NCBI GenBank assembly: GCA_013349405.1 | Contig: DUZS01000025.1 | Span: 1 to 54,464 of the forward strand | DNA: 54,464 nt | Direction of reading: 5' to 3' | Origin: Desulfuromonadales bacterium | GTDB lineage: Bacteria; Desulfobacterota; Desulfuromonadia; Geobacterales; Pseudopelobacteraceae | Shown: positions 9,892-17,817 of the stretch, in pieces | Position numbering within the stretch: position 1 is the first letter of the stretch | How the letters are laid out: every line of letters starts with the position of its first letter | Notes under the pieces: model-generated | Told to the model about the DNA's origin: nothing | Seen by the model: the letters and a program-made list of their open reading frames with translations, nothing else | Database searches by the model: none | Made by a program: the position numbers and the translations under genes

Positions 9892-10158
9892 TTATTGTAG
9901 GGGCTGTATTTTGAATGGTTCTTTGCCGTTCATTATAAGATCCCAGTCGCTTAGCAGTTCTTCTTGATGTAACTCAGCCCAGGCGAGTGCGAGTTTTGTT
10001 TGCCTACTTGGAAGTCCACCTTCAATAATTTCACATGTGCGAATGTCAACTGATGCTTTATATTCGTTGTAGTATACATGAAAGTGCGGTGGCGGATGTT
10101 CACCTGGAGCAAAATACATCCGAATAATGATTCCGTAGAACGTTGAAATAGTTGGCAT
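9892..10158 (-). CDS. DUF4160 protein
   Basis: An 88-residue protein with the DUF4160 signature: MPTISTFYGIIIRMYF, then the invariant histidine cluster EHPPPHFHVYYNEYKASVDI. The C-terminal half (GLPSRQTKLALAWAELHQEELLSDW) is typical of the family. It sits upstream of DUF2442 in a two-gene cassette. The histidines suggest metal binding or catalysis, but the activity is not known. Confidence 0.88.
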   Translation of the reverse strand: MPTISTFYGIIIRMYFAPGEHPPPHFHVYYNEYKASVDIRTCEIIEGGLPSRQTKLALAWAELHQEELLSDWDLIMNGKEPFKIQPLQ

Positions 10159-10346
10159 TGGCTTCGCTCCATTCCGCCCTTAATGATAATCGTAGTCTGC
10201 CGTTGAACAGTCTTACTGTGAAACGCAACATTGTTGTGTCGCGTTGCTAAAACTAACGACCAACAAAACTGTTTACCTCCGTCATTGCTGCTTCAATAGG
10301 CTTGGCGTACTCTGATCTCATAACAGACTTATCGTTCCCACCAGAA

Positions 10347-10577
10347 TTAATCTTTGCTCTTTACCACATACGCCGCTCCATCTTCGGCACAACGACAAAC
10401 ATGTGCTGGATGGCTTTTTTGCCGCAACCACCAATTCCTCAATGAACCGGTTTCTGCTTTGTTATGGAAATATGCCATTTCTTCTTGTCTGCTCATTTCT
10501 TTAATTTCTTCGTAAATTTGCAACTGAGCCGAACGTTTAAAGGCGATACAGTCGAATGTTTTTTCACTATTCTTCAT
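10347..10577 (-). CDS. Small antitoxin-like protein, apparently without its toxin
   Basis: A 76-residue protein. Its N-terminal half (FDCIAFKRSAQLQIYEEIKEMSRQEEMAYF) resembles small proteins of the FDCVxMKxxGAxxIxE...MTPEEExxYW type that often precede type II toxin genes. The C-terminal part (SLRNWWLRQKSHPAHVCRCAED) is unlike that pattern. No complete toxin gene follows. Downstream in another frame is a short open stretch (10236-10346, no clear start), which could be a decayed partner. Confidence 0.5.
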   Translation of the reverse strand: MKNSEKTFDCIAFKRSAQLQIYEEIKEMSRQEEMAYFHNKAETGSLRNWWLRQKSHPAHVCRCAEDGAAYVVKSKD

Positions 10578-10993
10578 CTGTCATAACCGCATTCTTTTCA
10601 TTGGGTCAATTCCTTCAATAGGTCACGATATAAATTCAGTTACTACTCGACAACTCTCATTCATCGTTCTCAAGCACCAGCGAGGGAATGCATCCGGGGG
10701 CGCTCCAGCGTCCCGTGTCGCAGTATCAGCTATCATCTCGAACCACCCCAATTATTACGGTATGGTTATGAGCAGGTACAATTTGGGGTCTCGCTGGGTT
10801 ACGACAAGACAGGACGCTGGAGCGTCTACTTCAATCAGTTGGGTTGCAGTCATAGATAATCCTCCAAAATGGGCTGATTGCTCCGCAAGCATATGTTCTG
10901 TATTTATTCTGTTCAACTGTTATTGCCGCTCGTGCGCACAAACCGAACAACTACCCAAACAGAACATTTAGTCTGTGATCACGAGAATACATC
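10578..10993. other. Non-coding interval containing an inverted repeat
   Basis: About 416 bases between the small antitoxin-like gene and the retropepsin-like gene. I see no credible gene on either strand. It holds a pair of hairpin-forming copies of the palindrome ACGCTCCAGCGT (listed separately); the rest looks AT-rich and unstructured by eye. Confidence 0.5.
10697..10828. repeat. Paired inverted repeat built on the palindrome CGCTCCAGCG
   Basis: GGCGCTCCAGCGTCCCGTGTCG (10699-10720) recurs in inverted orientation near 10801-10827, where the minus strand reads GACGCTCCAGCGTCCTGTC. Each copy is itself a palindrome (cgctccagcg). The ~85 bases between them contain no gene. Such cgctggagcg hairpins are dispersed in many bacterial genomes, so this is probably a REP/MITE-type element or its remains. 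Confidence 0.6.
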
Positions 10994-11356
10994 TCACGCC
11001 ACAATCGTAGTCGAAGCCACCAACCGATGCCCGATGTTGTCAACCATTACCCCGAAGCCTTCAAGAGTGCGCACACCCAGCAACGTCATATCACCCTTCT
11101 GCGCAAAAACCAGCTCATCGGTCGTCTCATAGCCGTCAGCCTTGATTATTGCATAACCAATCTCCCGTTCAATACGGGTGCCATCGGCAGTCTGAAAAAT
11201 TTTCTTGCGACGTGGCGTAATACCTGCCCGAGTAAGAATATCCGCCGGTAGCCAGGAAAGTTCGGAACCGGTTTCAACAAGCGCCTCTACCGGCGGTGTT
11301 TCAATCTCTTCATGTTTGGGATTAGCAACGACAATTTCGATCTTGAACATGCTCAT
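10994..11356 (-). CDS. Retropepsin-like clan AA aspartic protease family protein
   Basis: About 120 residues. The family's active-site loop is present as VEALVETGSELSWLP, but the catalytic Asp expected in (V/A)DTG is Glu here. The second half matches the family: ERE.GYA...ADGYETTDELVFAQKGDMTLLGVRTLEGFGVMVD. I place the start at ATG 11356 because AGGAGG (11364-11369) is 7 bases upstream; an earlier in-frame start at 11431 has no such support. With Glu for Asp, protease activity is doubtful. The neighbours are toxin-antitoxin genes. Confidence 0.72.
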   Translation of the reverse strand: MSMFKIEIVVANPKHEEIETPPVEALVETGSELSWLPADILTRAGITPRRKKIFQTADGTRIEREIGYAIIKADGYETTDELVFAQKGDMTLLGVRTLEGFGVMVDNIGHRLVASTTIVA

Positions 11357-11498
11357 CACGACACCTCCTGACTCATACCGAAATTCATTCACGCACCTCA
11401 GTTCCGCTCGCCCATTATCTACTACAGTCACTCAAAAACATGAAAAAACGACTCCACATCAAGACCATTAATCACGGTTTCGCATTACCGCTTACGAC

Positions 11499-11777
11499 TC
11501 AGTTTGCTGTATGCATTTTACGTGGCTTATGCGGAATAATCCCGATAAGCGCCCGCAATGCGTTATTTATTGCCGTAGCATCAGGAAAATAGGCGCGTAC
11601 ATCCCGATCAATAAGAACAGCATCAGCATCGGGAATAAATTTTTGCACAAGCACTGAGCCGTCATCATGCCGCACTTTGACGGTATGCCCTGCTCGATAC
11701 AGAGCGCTATGTTTGCCTCTGACACCTCCCGAAAAATCAACCGGGCGTATCTCTTCCGTTTCAATTTTCTTTTTCAT
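11499..11777 (-). CDS. BrnA-like antitoxin
   Basis: About 92 residues from ATG 11777 (MKKKIETEEIRPVDFSGG). It has the VDFSGGVRGKHSALYRAG region, then VLIDRDVRAYFPDATAINNALRALIGI, which resembles the ribbon-helix-helix end of antitoxins paired with BrnT. The start overlaps the BrnT-like gene by 17 bases, typical of coupled toxin-antitoxin expression. The antitoxin is expected to bind the toxin and repress the promoter; no operator was identified. Confidence 0.75.
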   Translation of the reverse strand: MKKKIETEEIRPVDFSGGVRGKHSALYRAGHTVKVRHDDGSVLVQKFIPDADAVLIDRDVRAYFPDATAINNALRALIGIIPHKPRKMHTAN

Positions 11778-12036
11778 ACAATCTCCTTTCAACAGGCAAC
11801 GCGCATCTGGCACTAATGATCCGAATACTTCTCCCTCGTTCAGTGTAGGAAACGACAAGCAACCGCCTTTGTTCTGACATTCCGATATCTATAAACCGGT
11901 ATTCACCTTCAGAATGATCCGTATCTGCAACCGTGATTGAGAGAGAATCAGCAAAAACCGAGCGGGCTTCCTCAAAACTGACTTTATGGTTTTTGAGATT
12001 CACCTTTGATTTATAGTTATCCCACTCAAAAATCAT
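11761..12036 (-). CDS. BrnT family toxin
   Basis: A 91-residue protein with the BrnT pattern: FEWDNYKSKVNLKNHKVSFEEARSVFAD, a middle DTDHSEGEYRFIDIGMSEQRRLLVVSYTERG, and the end IRIISARCALPVERRLYE. BrnT is a RelE-fold ribonuclease toxin. It precedes its antitoxin, the normal brnTA order, and is co-oriented with the surrounding block. Confidence 0.87.
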   Translation of the reverse strand: MIFEWDNYKSKVNLKNHKVSFEEARSVFADSLSITVADTDHSEGEYRFIDIGMSEQRRLLVVSYTERGRSIRIISARCALPVERRLYEKEN

Positions 12037-12166
12037 CAGATAGTCCTATGGATAAAAAGGATAACGGCGGATATCAGCTAAAACAAAAATCTTTTTTGGT
12101 AACGTCACGTCACTCAACATCTTGAAAATCACTTCTTCAAAATCCCAATAAGCTATTAAATTCCCT

Positions 12167-12364
12167 TTACAAATCGCCCCATACTTCATCCTCCTCAGCA
12201 CAGAGCCAATCCTTCTTCAGAGATGATTCACTGGCCACAACGGTATAAATCCCTTCTCGAATGGCTTTTGCCTTAACAACAGCGATAAAATCGAAAACTT
12301 CACCCAGAAAAAAAGGTTCCGGTATGGTTTCAATTTCGTGCATCACTGCGGCTCTGTTAAGCAT
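12167..12364 (-). CDS. Small antitoxin-like protein (DUF2281-like)
   Basis: A 65-residue protein: AAVMHEIETIPEPFFLGEVFDFIAVVKAKAI, then VASESSLKKDWLCAEEDEVWGDL. The 'ESxLxKDWLxxEEDExWxDL' ending is typical of small antitoxin-like proteins found before type II toxins. No complete toxin gene follows; 12037-12166 holds only a short open frame without a clear start, possibly a decayed partner. GGGAGG precedes the ATG. It follows a 42-codon ORF by 12 bases. Confidence 0.65.
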   Translation of the reverse strand: MLNRAAVMHEIETIPEPFFLGEVFDFIAVVKAKAIREGIYTVVASESSLKKDWLCAEEDEVWGDL

Positions 12365-12376
12365 GTTAGCCTCCCA

Positions 12377-12505
12377 TTACTTGTACATCTTCCGTACGAA
12401 TGACGCCCACAGATACTGGTCATGGTTATCAGCCAGATCAGAAGGCCCGCCCTCACAAACACCCGCCAAAGAAATAAGACTATTTACCTGTTCATCTGTT
12501 CTCAT
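12377..12505 (-). CDS. Small ORF, 42 residues, function unknown
   Basis: On the minus strand ATG at 12505 opens a 42-codon frame ending in TAA at 12377. It starts MRTDEQVNSLISLAGVCEGG and ends in an acidic/aromatic stretch. AGGAG lies 7 bases before the ATG. It is 12 bases upstream of the antitoxin-like gene, so the two may be coexpressed. The RBS and tight spacing support translation, but I do not recognise the family. Confidence 0.45.
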   Translation of the reverse strand: MRTDEQVNSLISLAGVCEGGPSDLADNHDQYLWASFVRKMYK

Positions 12506-12537
12506 ATACCAACTCCTCAATCCCCATGACACCTAAC

Positions 12538-15045
12538 TCATTTCACCCCGGAAAAACTCCTAAAAAGCTGCTGCAGCCCTGAAACAATTGAATTCACCAC
12601 TTCCGGTTCGGGAATCGGGATCTTCAGACACGGTTTGCCGCTTGACTCATCCGTACCGATAAATCTCTGGACGATAGACTCAAGCGGTTGCACAGTTCTG
12701 CTCTCACCAGACACAGCATGATCCGGTTTTTGCGGGGCAAGTGACTGGCTCAACTCCATCAGAAAACGTGCTCCCCCTGCCAGCAGATCGTTGAGCGCCT
12801 TTTGTCCCGCATCGACAATCGGTTCCGATTTTTCCTCTTCATCAGCGAATTCAGCATCGACTTCGGTCTCATCATCGACGGCTTGTTCCTCTTCCTCACG
12901 CTCCTCACCTTCAAACTGTTGTGCACCTTTTTCCAAACCAGTGGTGGCCTCCTCAACAGATGACATGAACTGTTCCATCTGCGTCTGCCCCATCATGACG
13001 ACATCGGCACCATCTTCGTCAAGTACCCCGGCAAAGAGCGACTTTTTGAAGCTAAGCAGACCGAGTATCCGCTCCTCAATTGAATTTCGGGAGACGAAGT
13101 TGATTATCCGCACCGGTTTTTTCTGCCCCATGCGGTGAATACGGGCAATGCGCTGTTCCAGTACCGCAGGATTCCAGGGGATATCAAGATTGATCAGCAG
13201 TGAGCCGCTTTGCAGGTTGAGTCCAACGCCACCGGCATCGGTGGAGAGAAATACGCGACAGGCGGGATCTTCGCGGAAACTGGTCATCAGCCCCTTGCGA
13301 TCTTTTGACGGCACACTGCCGTTCAAGTGAACATAACCGATTCCGTTGGCTTCCAGCAATTTAGCCACCAGATCGGTCATGATATGCCATTGGCTGAAGA
13401 CTACTGCCTTCTCCGTTCCCTCCTGCATCATTTCCTGGAGGATAATCTCCAATTCTTCAAGCTTTGGACCATGCAGGGTGCGCTTGTCCACCAGCCAGGT
13501 GTTATCCGACACCATCCGCATACAGGCGAGCGCCATCTGCAAACGCCGCTGATCGGCTTCGCAGAGAAAACGATGGCGCCGCCACTTTGCCACCAATCTG
13601 ACGACGATATCGGCATAATCCTCATGCAGCGCCATCTGCTCTGCAGTCATCGGTACGAAAAAATTCTTGTCGATCCTGCTCGGAAGCTGTTTCAGCACTT
13701 CACTCTTCTTGCGGCGGATCATCACGTCTTTCAGGGAAGTCCGCACCTTTTCGAGATCGCGATAGCCGATAACCTTTCCATGATGGTCGGTAACACGGTG
13801 ATTGTGGGCAAAACGGTAGAGCGGCCCCAAATGCTGGCAATCGACAAACTCCATCAGTGAATGAAGCTCCTCAATGCGGTTCTCCAGCGGGGTGCCGGTA
13901 AGCACAATGGCAAACGTCGATTTCAGGGATTTTACCGTGCGGGCGGTGCGGGTCTTCCAGTTTTTGATGCGTTGCGCCTCATCGAGAATAATCAAATCCG
14001 GTTCCCAGGCGTGAATGAACTCAAGATCACGGTGTACCAGTTCGTAATTGGTCAGTTTAAAGAATGAATCCGAGGCGTACACATACTTCCGATGGGGCGT
14101 CATCCCCTCGACCATAGTGGCGCTGCGGCTGGTAAAGCGGTCAATTTCGCTCTTCCACTGGTGTTTGAGAGAGGTTGGAGAGATTATCAGCACCTTTTCG
14201 ATCTTGTAAAGGCGGGCCATCAGTTCGGCGGCAGCAATGGCCTGAACGGTTTTGCCAAGCCCCATGTCATCACCCAGCAGGCAACGACCGGCAGAGAGGG
14301 CAAACAGGGCACCCTGACGCTGATAGGGATACAGTTGTGTAGTGAGAAGGGTGTCAAAAAGCGGACTGTCAATCCCCTGCGGCAGAAATTCCGCAACAAG
14401 AGTTTTATTGTGCGCTGCATCCTGGTGATCCGCGATAAACGTCATCACGTCATCGTAGCAGCGCACCTCATGACCCTTCCAGCGGGAGAGAGCATTCAAA
14501 AAAGTGTTAATATCCTGAAAACGCCGCTCCTTCAACACTCCGAAATCATCAAAATAGCGCCGGGACAGAGTGAGCAGGCCGGCAGGGGCGTTTGAACCGG
14601 GGCGAAAGCGAACCTCGCGCTTGAGACCATAACTCAGGTAGACTTCGGAATAGCCGGGTTGAAAACCGCTATCAAACTGCCGCACCACTCCGCGTTTCTT
14701 TTTCAGGCTGGCAAGAGTAAATTCAACATGCTTGCACGTTCCCAGAGTGTTGATACTGAAATCAGGGCATGAACAGTAGTTGTCGCCCGGTTTGTCACCA
14801 CGAATGGCAAGACGATAGGTTTTGCCACTTTCCGGATTGGTCAGGAGGAAGTCGGAAAAAACCGGATGGCCACCGACATTGTTCAGCTTGAACGCCTGGC
14901 GCTCACCAAACTGCTTGCGCAGAAGACGTTGCCACTCCTCCATCTCCATATCTTCCGGCTTGTGAGTTCTGACAACTCTGGTAACCGCCTCCGCAACAGC
15001 AAGAAGTTTGGGTTTCTTGTTTGGTTTTGATTGAGTTTTTGTCAT
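12538..15045 (-). CDS. SWIM zinc-finger SNF2-family helicase/ATPase
   Basis: An 835-residue protein. A SWIM zinc finger near residues 95-110 (CSCPDF...TCKHVEF) precedes a complete SNF2 core: motif I GDDMGLGKTVQAIA, motif II DEAQ (LIILDEAQRIKNW), motif III LTGTPLENR, and the C-terminal half with VVFSQW, STDAGGVGLNLQ and QRIARIHRMGQ. An acidic linker (~700-740) and a C-terminal region follow. Such proteins (HepA/RapA-like) remodel nucleoprotein or act in defence systems. It lies inside the toxin-antitoxin block between carA and carB; a defence role is possible but not shown. Confidence 0.9.
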   Translation of the reverse strand: MTKTQSKPNKKPKLLAVAEAVTRVVRTHKPEDMEMEEWQRLLRKQFGERQAFKLNNVGGHPVFSDFLLTNPESGKTYRLAIRGDKPGDNYCSCPDFSINTLGTCKHVEFTLASLKKKRGVVRQFDSGFQPGYSEVYLSYGLKREVRFRPGSNAPAGLLTLSRRYFDDFGVLKERRFQDINTFLNALSRWKGHEVRCYDDVMTFIADHQDAAHNKTLVAEFLPQGIDSPLFDTLLTTQLYPYQRQGALFALSAGRCLLGDDMGLGKTVQAIAAAELMARLYKIEKVLIISPTSLKHQWKSEIDRFTSRSATMVEGMTPHRKYVYASDSFFKLTNYELVHRDLEFIHAWEPDLIILDEAQRIKNWKTRTARTVKSLKSTFAIVLTGTPLENRIEELHSLMEFVDCQHLGPLYRFAHNHRVTDHHGKVIGYRDLEKVRTSLKDVMIRRKKSEVLKQLPSRIDKNFFVPMTAEQMALHEDYADIVVRLVAKWRRHRFLCEADQRRLQMALACMRMVSDNTWLVDKRTLHGPKLEELEIILQEMMQEGTEKAVVFSQWHIMTDLVAKLLEANGIGYVHLNGSVPSKDRKGLMTSFREDPACRVFLSTDAGGVGLNLQSGSLLINLDIPWNPAVLEQRIARIHRMGQKKPVRIINFVSRNSIEERILGLLSFKKSLFAGVLDEDGADVVMMGQTQMEQFMSSVEEATTGLEKGAQQFEGEEREEEEQAVDDETEVDAEFADEEEKSEPIVDAGQKALNDLLAGGARFLMELSQSLAPQKPDHAVSGESRTVQPLESIVQRFIGTDESSGKPCLKIPIPEPEVVNSIVSGLQQLFRSFSGVK

Positions 15046-15075
15046 TGATTTCTACCGTTTTTTTTGAGGTGATTG

Positions 15076-15498
15076 TTATTTCCGATTGATAAATTGAATG
15101 ACTGAATCACTGAATTGTTTGAAATCATCAAGATGCCGACGCAGAACAAGAATCACGATTTCTGCATCGACTGTTTCATATTGATGAACAACAATATTTC
15201 GGAATTTGGACATTTTTTCCATCACAGCTAATTTATCCGGAGCCAGAATGTTGTTTTCAGCCAAAACTCTGAAAGTATCAGCGTATGTTTCCGGTATACG
15301 CAACCCGTTATCGGATATAACGTGATTGGCAATATCGGCGCACAGCTCAATCATCATCTGCAGAGTCCGCTCGACAATCCTCTGGATCTTCCAGTCGCTA
15401 CGATACTGTTCAACTGTTAGCGCAGAATATTCACTAACCTGCTTCTGATATTCCGAGAGGGAGGCAATTTTACGAAAAACAAGCGCTTTATCAACCAT
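15076..15498 (-). CDS. HepT-like HEPN ribonuclease toxin (second module)
   Basis: A 140-residue DUF86/HEPN protein beginning MVDKALVFRKIASLSEYQKQVSEY, with the catalytic RX4H as RNIVVHQYE near the C terminus. The Tyr after the His is the residue adenylylated in characterised MntA-HepT pairs. Its ATG overlaps the stop of the nucleotidyltransferase gene (1 base). It is related to but clearly diverged from the first HEPN protein at 8722-9138. Confidence 0.88.
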   Translation of the reverse strand: MVDKALVFRKIASLSEYQKQVSEYSALTVEQYRSDWKIQRIVERTLQMMIELCADIANHVISDNGLRIPETYADTFRVLAENNILAPDKLAVMEKMSKFRNIVVHQYETVDAEIVILVLRRHLDDFKQFSDSVIQFINRK

Positions 15499-15917
15499 CA
15501 GGCAAACCTCCCATAAAGAATATCCTGTTCTTTGCGACTGAAATCAAAAAATTCCCGAAGCGCCAACGACTCGAATTTATGACGGAGGAACGGCTGTTTA
15601 TCTGCTATCAGACGTTTTTTCCGTAAAATTCTCCCGATCAGACTTATCGAAGCATCATTCAAAATAACCAGGTCAATTTCGTCCGTCTTCAATACATCAG
15701 ATACCGCGCCGATTATGTCGAGCTTTACTTCCGCTTTATCGACACAACTATTCAAATAAATTGCAATATCTACATCAGATAACGGTCGCTGCTCCCCTAA
15801 CGCTAACCCACCGAAAATATAGGCAAAAACGACCCTCTGATCTCGAGAAAAAAGAGGCTCCAGAAGAGCTAGCTTTGCTGAAATGTCTGTAGGTATCCTG
15901 TTTTGTTTAATCATCAC
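15498..15917 (-). CDS. MntA-like nucleotidyltransferase antitoxin (second module)
   Basis: A 139-residue minimal nucleotidyltransferase: VVFAYIFGGLALGEQRPLSDVDIAIYL. The DxD (DVD) is intact, but the usual GS at the start of the nucleotide-binding loop is GG, which may lower activity; the first module has the canonical GS. The gene is followed directly by its HEPN partner. It begins 4 bases after the stop of the DUF486 gene. Confidence 0.85.
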   Translation of the reverse strand: MMIKQNRIPTDISAKLALLEPLFSRDQRVVFAYIFGGLALGEQRPLSDVDIAIYLNSCVDKAEVKLDIIGAVSDVLKTDEIDLVILNDASISLIGRILRKKRLIADKQPFLRHKFESLALREFFDFSRKEQDILYGRFA

Positions 15918-15920
15918 ATC

Positions 15921-16250
15921 TCACCTGAACACAAAAAACACCGCGCCGGCGAGACAGCAGCCGGCCCAGAGAAAGTCCCATTTGAGCGGTACCCCCATGT
16001 AATATACCGCAAAGGGGACAAACACGCAGAGCGTGATCACCTCCTGGGTGATCTTGAGCTGCGCCAGCGAAAAGCTGCCGGCATAGCCGATCCGGTTTGC
16101 CGGAACCTGTACCAGATATTCAAAAAAGGCAATCCCCCACGAAACAAAAACGGCAATCAGCCAGTGCCGGTTGTTGAAATTTTTCAGATGCGCATACCAG
16201 GCAAAGGTCATGAACACATTGGAGATCACCAGCAGTACAATCGTCCTCAT
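15921..16250 (-). CDS. DMT-family membrane protein (DUF486)
   Basis: A 109-residue, strongly hydrophobic protein with about four membrane segments (TIVLLVISNVFMTFAWYAHL; WLIAVFVSWGIAFFEYLVQVPANRIG; LKITQEVITLCVFVPFAVYYMG; FLWAGCCLAGAVFFVF). The FAWYAHL and VPANRIGY...LK..QE motifs are typical of DUF486 small DMT-like proteins. Its start overlaps the end of the radical SAM gene by 4 bases (ATGA). Substrate unknown. Confidence 0.88.
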   Translation of the reverse strand: MRTIVLLVISNVFMTFAWYAHLKNFNNRHWLIAVFVSWGIAFFEYLVQVPANRIGYAGSFSLAQLKITQEVITLCVFVPFAVYYMGVPLKWDFLWAGCCLAGAVFFVFR

Positions 16251-17179
16251 ATTGCGCCACGCTCTTCGTCAAGTTCCTGCACCCAGCCGTTTTCAAGCCC
16301 TGCTTCTTCGAGGGCCGCAACGGCAGCGTCATACTCCCCGTGATTCACCGGTCGAGCCATCCCCTCAATTTCCAAAGCCTTGTGAGCCGGGAAATATTGG
16401 CTCATCAGGGCAATATGGGTTTCATCCCCAAGATTTCCGGCAATCCAGGGGAGTGTTTCCAACGATCCCGCTCTGTTGCCCGGCAGAACCAGGTGGCGAA
16501 TGATAAGGCCGCGTGCCGCCACATCATCTTCATTAACCTGAAGATGACCGACCTGCCTGAGCATCTCAATCACTGCGGTACGATTGATCTCGCAATACCC
16601 GGGAGCAGAGGATATATCAACAGCAGCGGAGTTGTCAGAGTATTTCATATCGGGCAGGTATAGAGAAACAATACCGTCAAGAAGCTGCAACGCATCAACA
16701 TTTTCATAACCGCTGCTGTTCCAGACGATCGGCAGCGAAAATCCAAGCGGAATCGCCAGCCAGAGTGCCGCGAGAATCTGCGGCAGATAGTGGGTCGGGG
16801 TGACGAAGTTGATGTTATGGACCTGCTGTTTTTGCAGCTTCACCATGCGAGCGGCCAGTTCCCTGGTGGGTATCTCTTGACCGTTACCAAAATGGCTGAT
16901 GGGAAAATTCTGACAGTACGCACATTTTAAGGAGCAGCCGGACAGAAAGATGGTGCCTGAGCCCTGTGTACCGGAAATGGGCGGTTCTTCACCGCGATGC
17001 ACATTCGTCGAGGCAATCTTTGGTTTCAACCCTGCCCCGCAGATTCCCCGCTCATCTTTTATTCGGTTGACGCCGCAGTTATGGGGACAGAGGTCACAGG
17101 AGGCAAGACGCCGGTAGGCTTCCCGGATGCGGTGCAGCAATTCGCCGGAGGCATGAAGCTTCACGTAGTCCATCACCAT
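16247..17179 (-). CDS. Radical SAM protein, PflA-like (COG1313 type)
   Basis: A 310-residue protein. The radical SAM cluster motif is CSLKCAYC (CxxxCxxC) around residue 90, preceded by a Cys-rich N-terminal segment (CDLCPHNCGVNRIKDERGICGAG) typical of the pyruvate-formate-lyase-activase-like COG1313 group. It binds a [4Fe-4S] cluster and S-adenosylmethionine; the target is unknown for this group. It overlaps the Uma2 gene by 1 base upstream and the DUF486 gene by 4 bases downstream. Confidence 0.88.
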   Translation of the reverse strand: MVMDYVKLHASGELLHRIREAYRRLASCDLCPHNCGVNRIKDERGICGAGLKPKIASTNVHRGEEPPISGTQGSGTIFLSGCSLKCAYCQNFPISHFGNGQEIPTRELAARMVKLQKQQVHNINFVTPTHYLPQILAALWLAIPLGFSLPIVWNSSGYENVDALQLLDGIVSLYLPDMKYSDNSAAVDISSAPGYCEINRTAVIEMLRQVGHLQVNEDDVAARGLIIRHLVLPGNRAGSLETLPWIAGNLGDETHIALMSQYFPAHKALEIEGMARPVNHGEYDAAVAALEEAGLENGWVQELDEERGAI

Positions 17180-17802
17180 CAGGGCATATCAGGATATGTG
17201 AGCCGAGCCTGAACCAACCAGGCGGGATCGGGCTCCGACACCACATGTTCTTTCTCGAAAATTACCCGTAAGTCAAAATAAAGATCCGGAAACAGCTTGG
17301 AATAGAAGCTTTCATCCCAATTAAACAGTTCCGCTACACCATATTTTCCATCAACCAACCAGTAGCGTTCGGCGCTTTCTTCCATGGGACTGATAATGAT
17401 GAATTCTTGCACACGATGCTGCTCGTAGAGCCATTTTTTAGTACGGCGATCCTTTATGATGTTAGACGGTGACAAAACTTCAATCACCAGGTCTGGCGCT
17501 CCCTTGATATTTTTTTCAGTAATTTTCTCCGGGTCACAGACAACAAAAACATCCGGTTCTACGACGTTAATGTCATCCAACACCACATCAAGCGGAGCTA
17601 CAAAAGGTTTGCATGGCTTCCCGATAAAAAACTTTTCAAACATAGTTGCAAGCTTGAGCACGATAACCTGATGCTTTACGACCGGCGAAGGCGCCATATC
17701 GTAGACAACACCATCAATAATCTCCAAACGAACACCTTCGGGAAGCTTTTCATACTCCTGGTAGGTATACGGTTCCGGATACTGACGTTTTAGATTTGTC
17801 AT
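17179..17802 (-). CDS. Uma2 family endonuclease-like protein (DUF820)
   Basis: A 207-residue DUF820/Uma2 protein: YTYQEYEKLPEGVRLEIIDGVVYDMAPSP, then VVEPDVFVVCDPEKI and PDLVIEVLSPSNIIKDRRTKKWLYEQHRVQEFIIISP. The E..DG, PD and E(V)LSPS...D...K elements match the PD-(D/E)XK nuclease fold. It begins 15 bases after carA, at the upstream junction of the accessory block. Members occur in large numbers in some genomes; their biological role is poorly known. Confidence 0.88.
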   Translation of the reverse strand: MTNLKRQYPEPYTYQEYEKLPEGVRLEIIDGVVYDMAPSPVVKHQVIVLKLATMFEKFFIGKPCKPFVAPLDVVLDDINVVEPDVFVVCDPEKITEKNIKGAPDLVIEVLSPSNIIKDRRTKKWLYEQHRVQEFIIISPMEESAERYWLVDGKYGVAELFNWDESFYSKLFPDLYFDLRVIFEKEHVVSEPDPAWLVQARLTYPDMP

Positions 17803-17817
17803 GGTGCGTCCTCCTTA

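Noticed and set aside
10236-10346. Short open frame (MRSEYAKPIEAAMTEVNSFVGR) after the small antitoxin-like gene
   Set aside because: No RBS, 22 codons from the only ATG, and no family match.
12037-12166. Open stretch after the antitoxin-like gene encoding ...SDVTLPKKIFVLADIRRYP, a possible toxin remnant
   Set aside because: No start codon with RBS and no recognisable toxin motif; too short to call a pseudogene.
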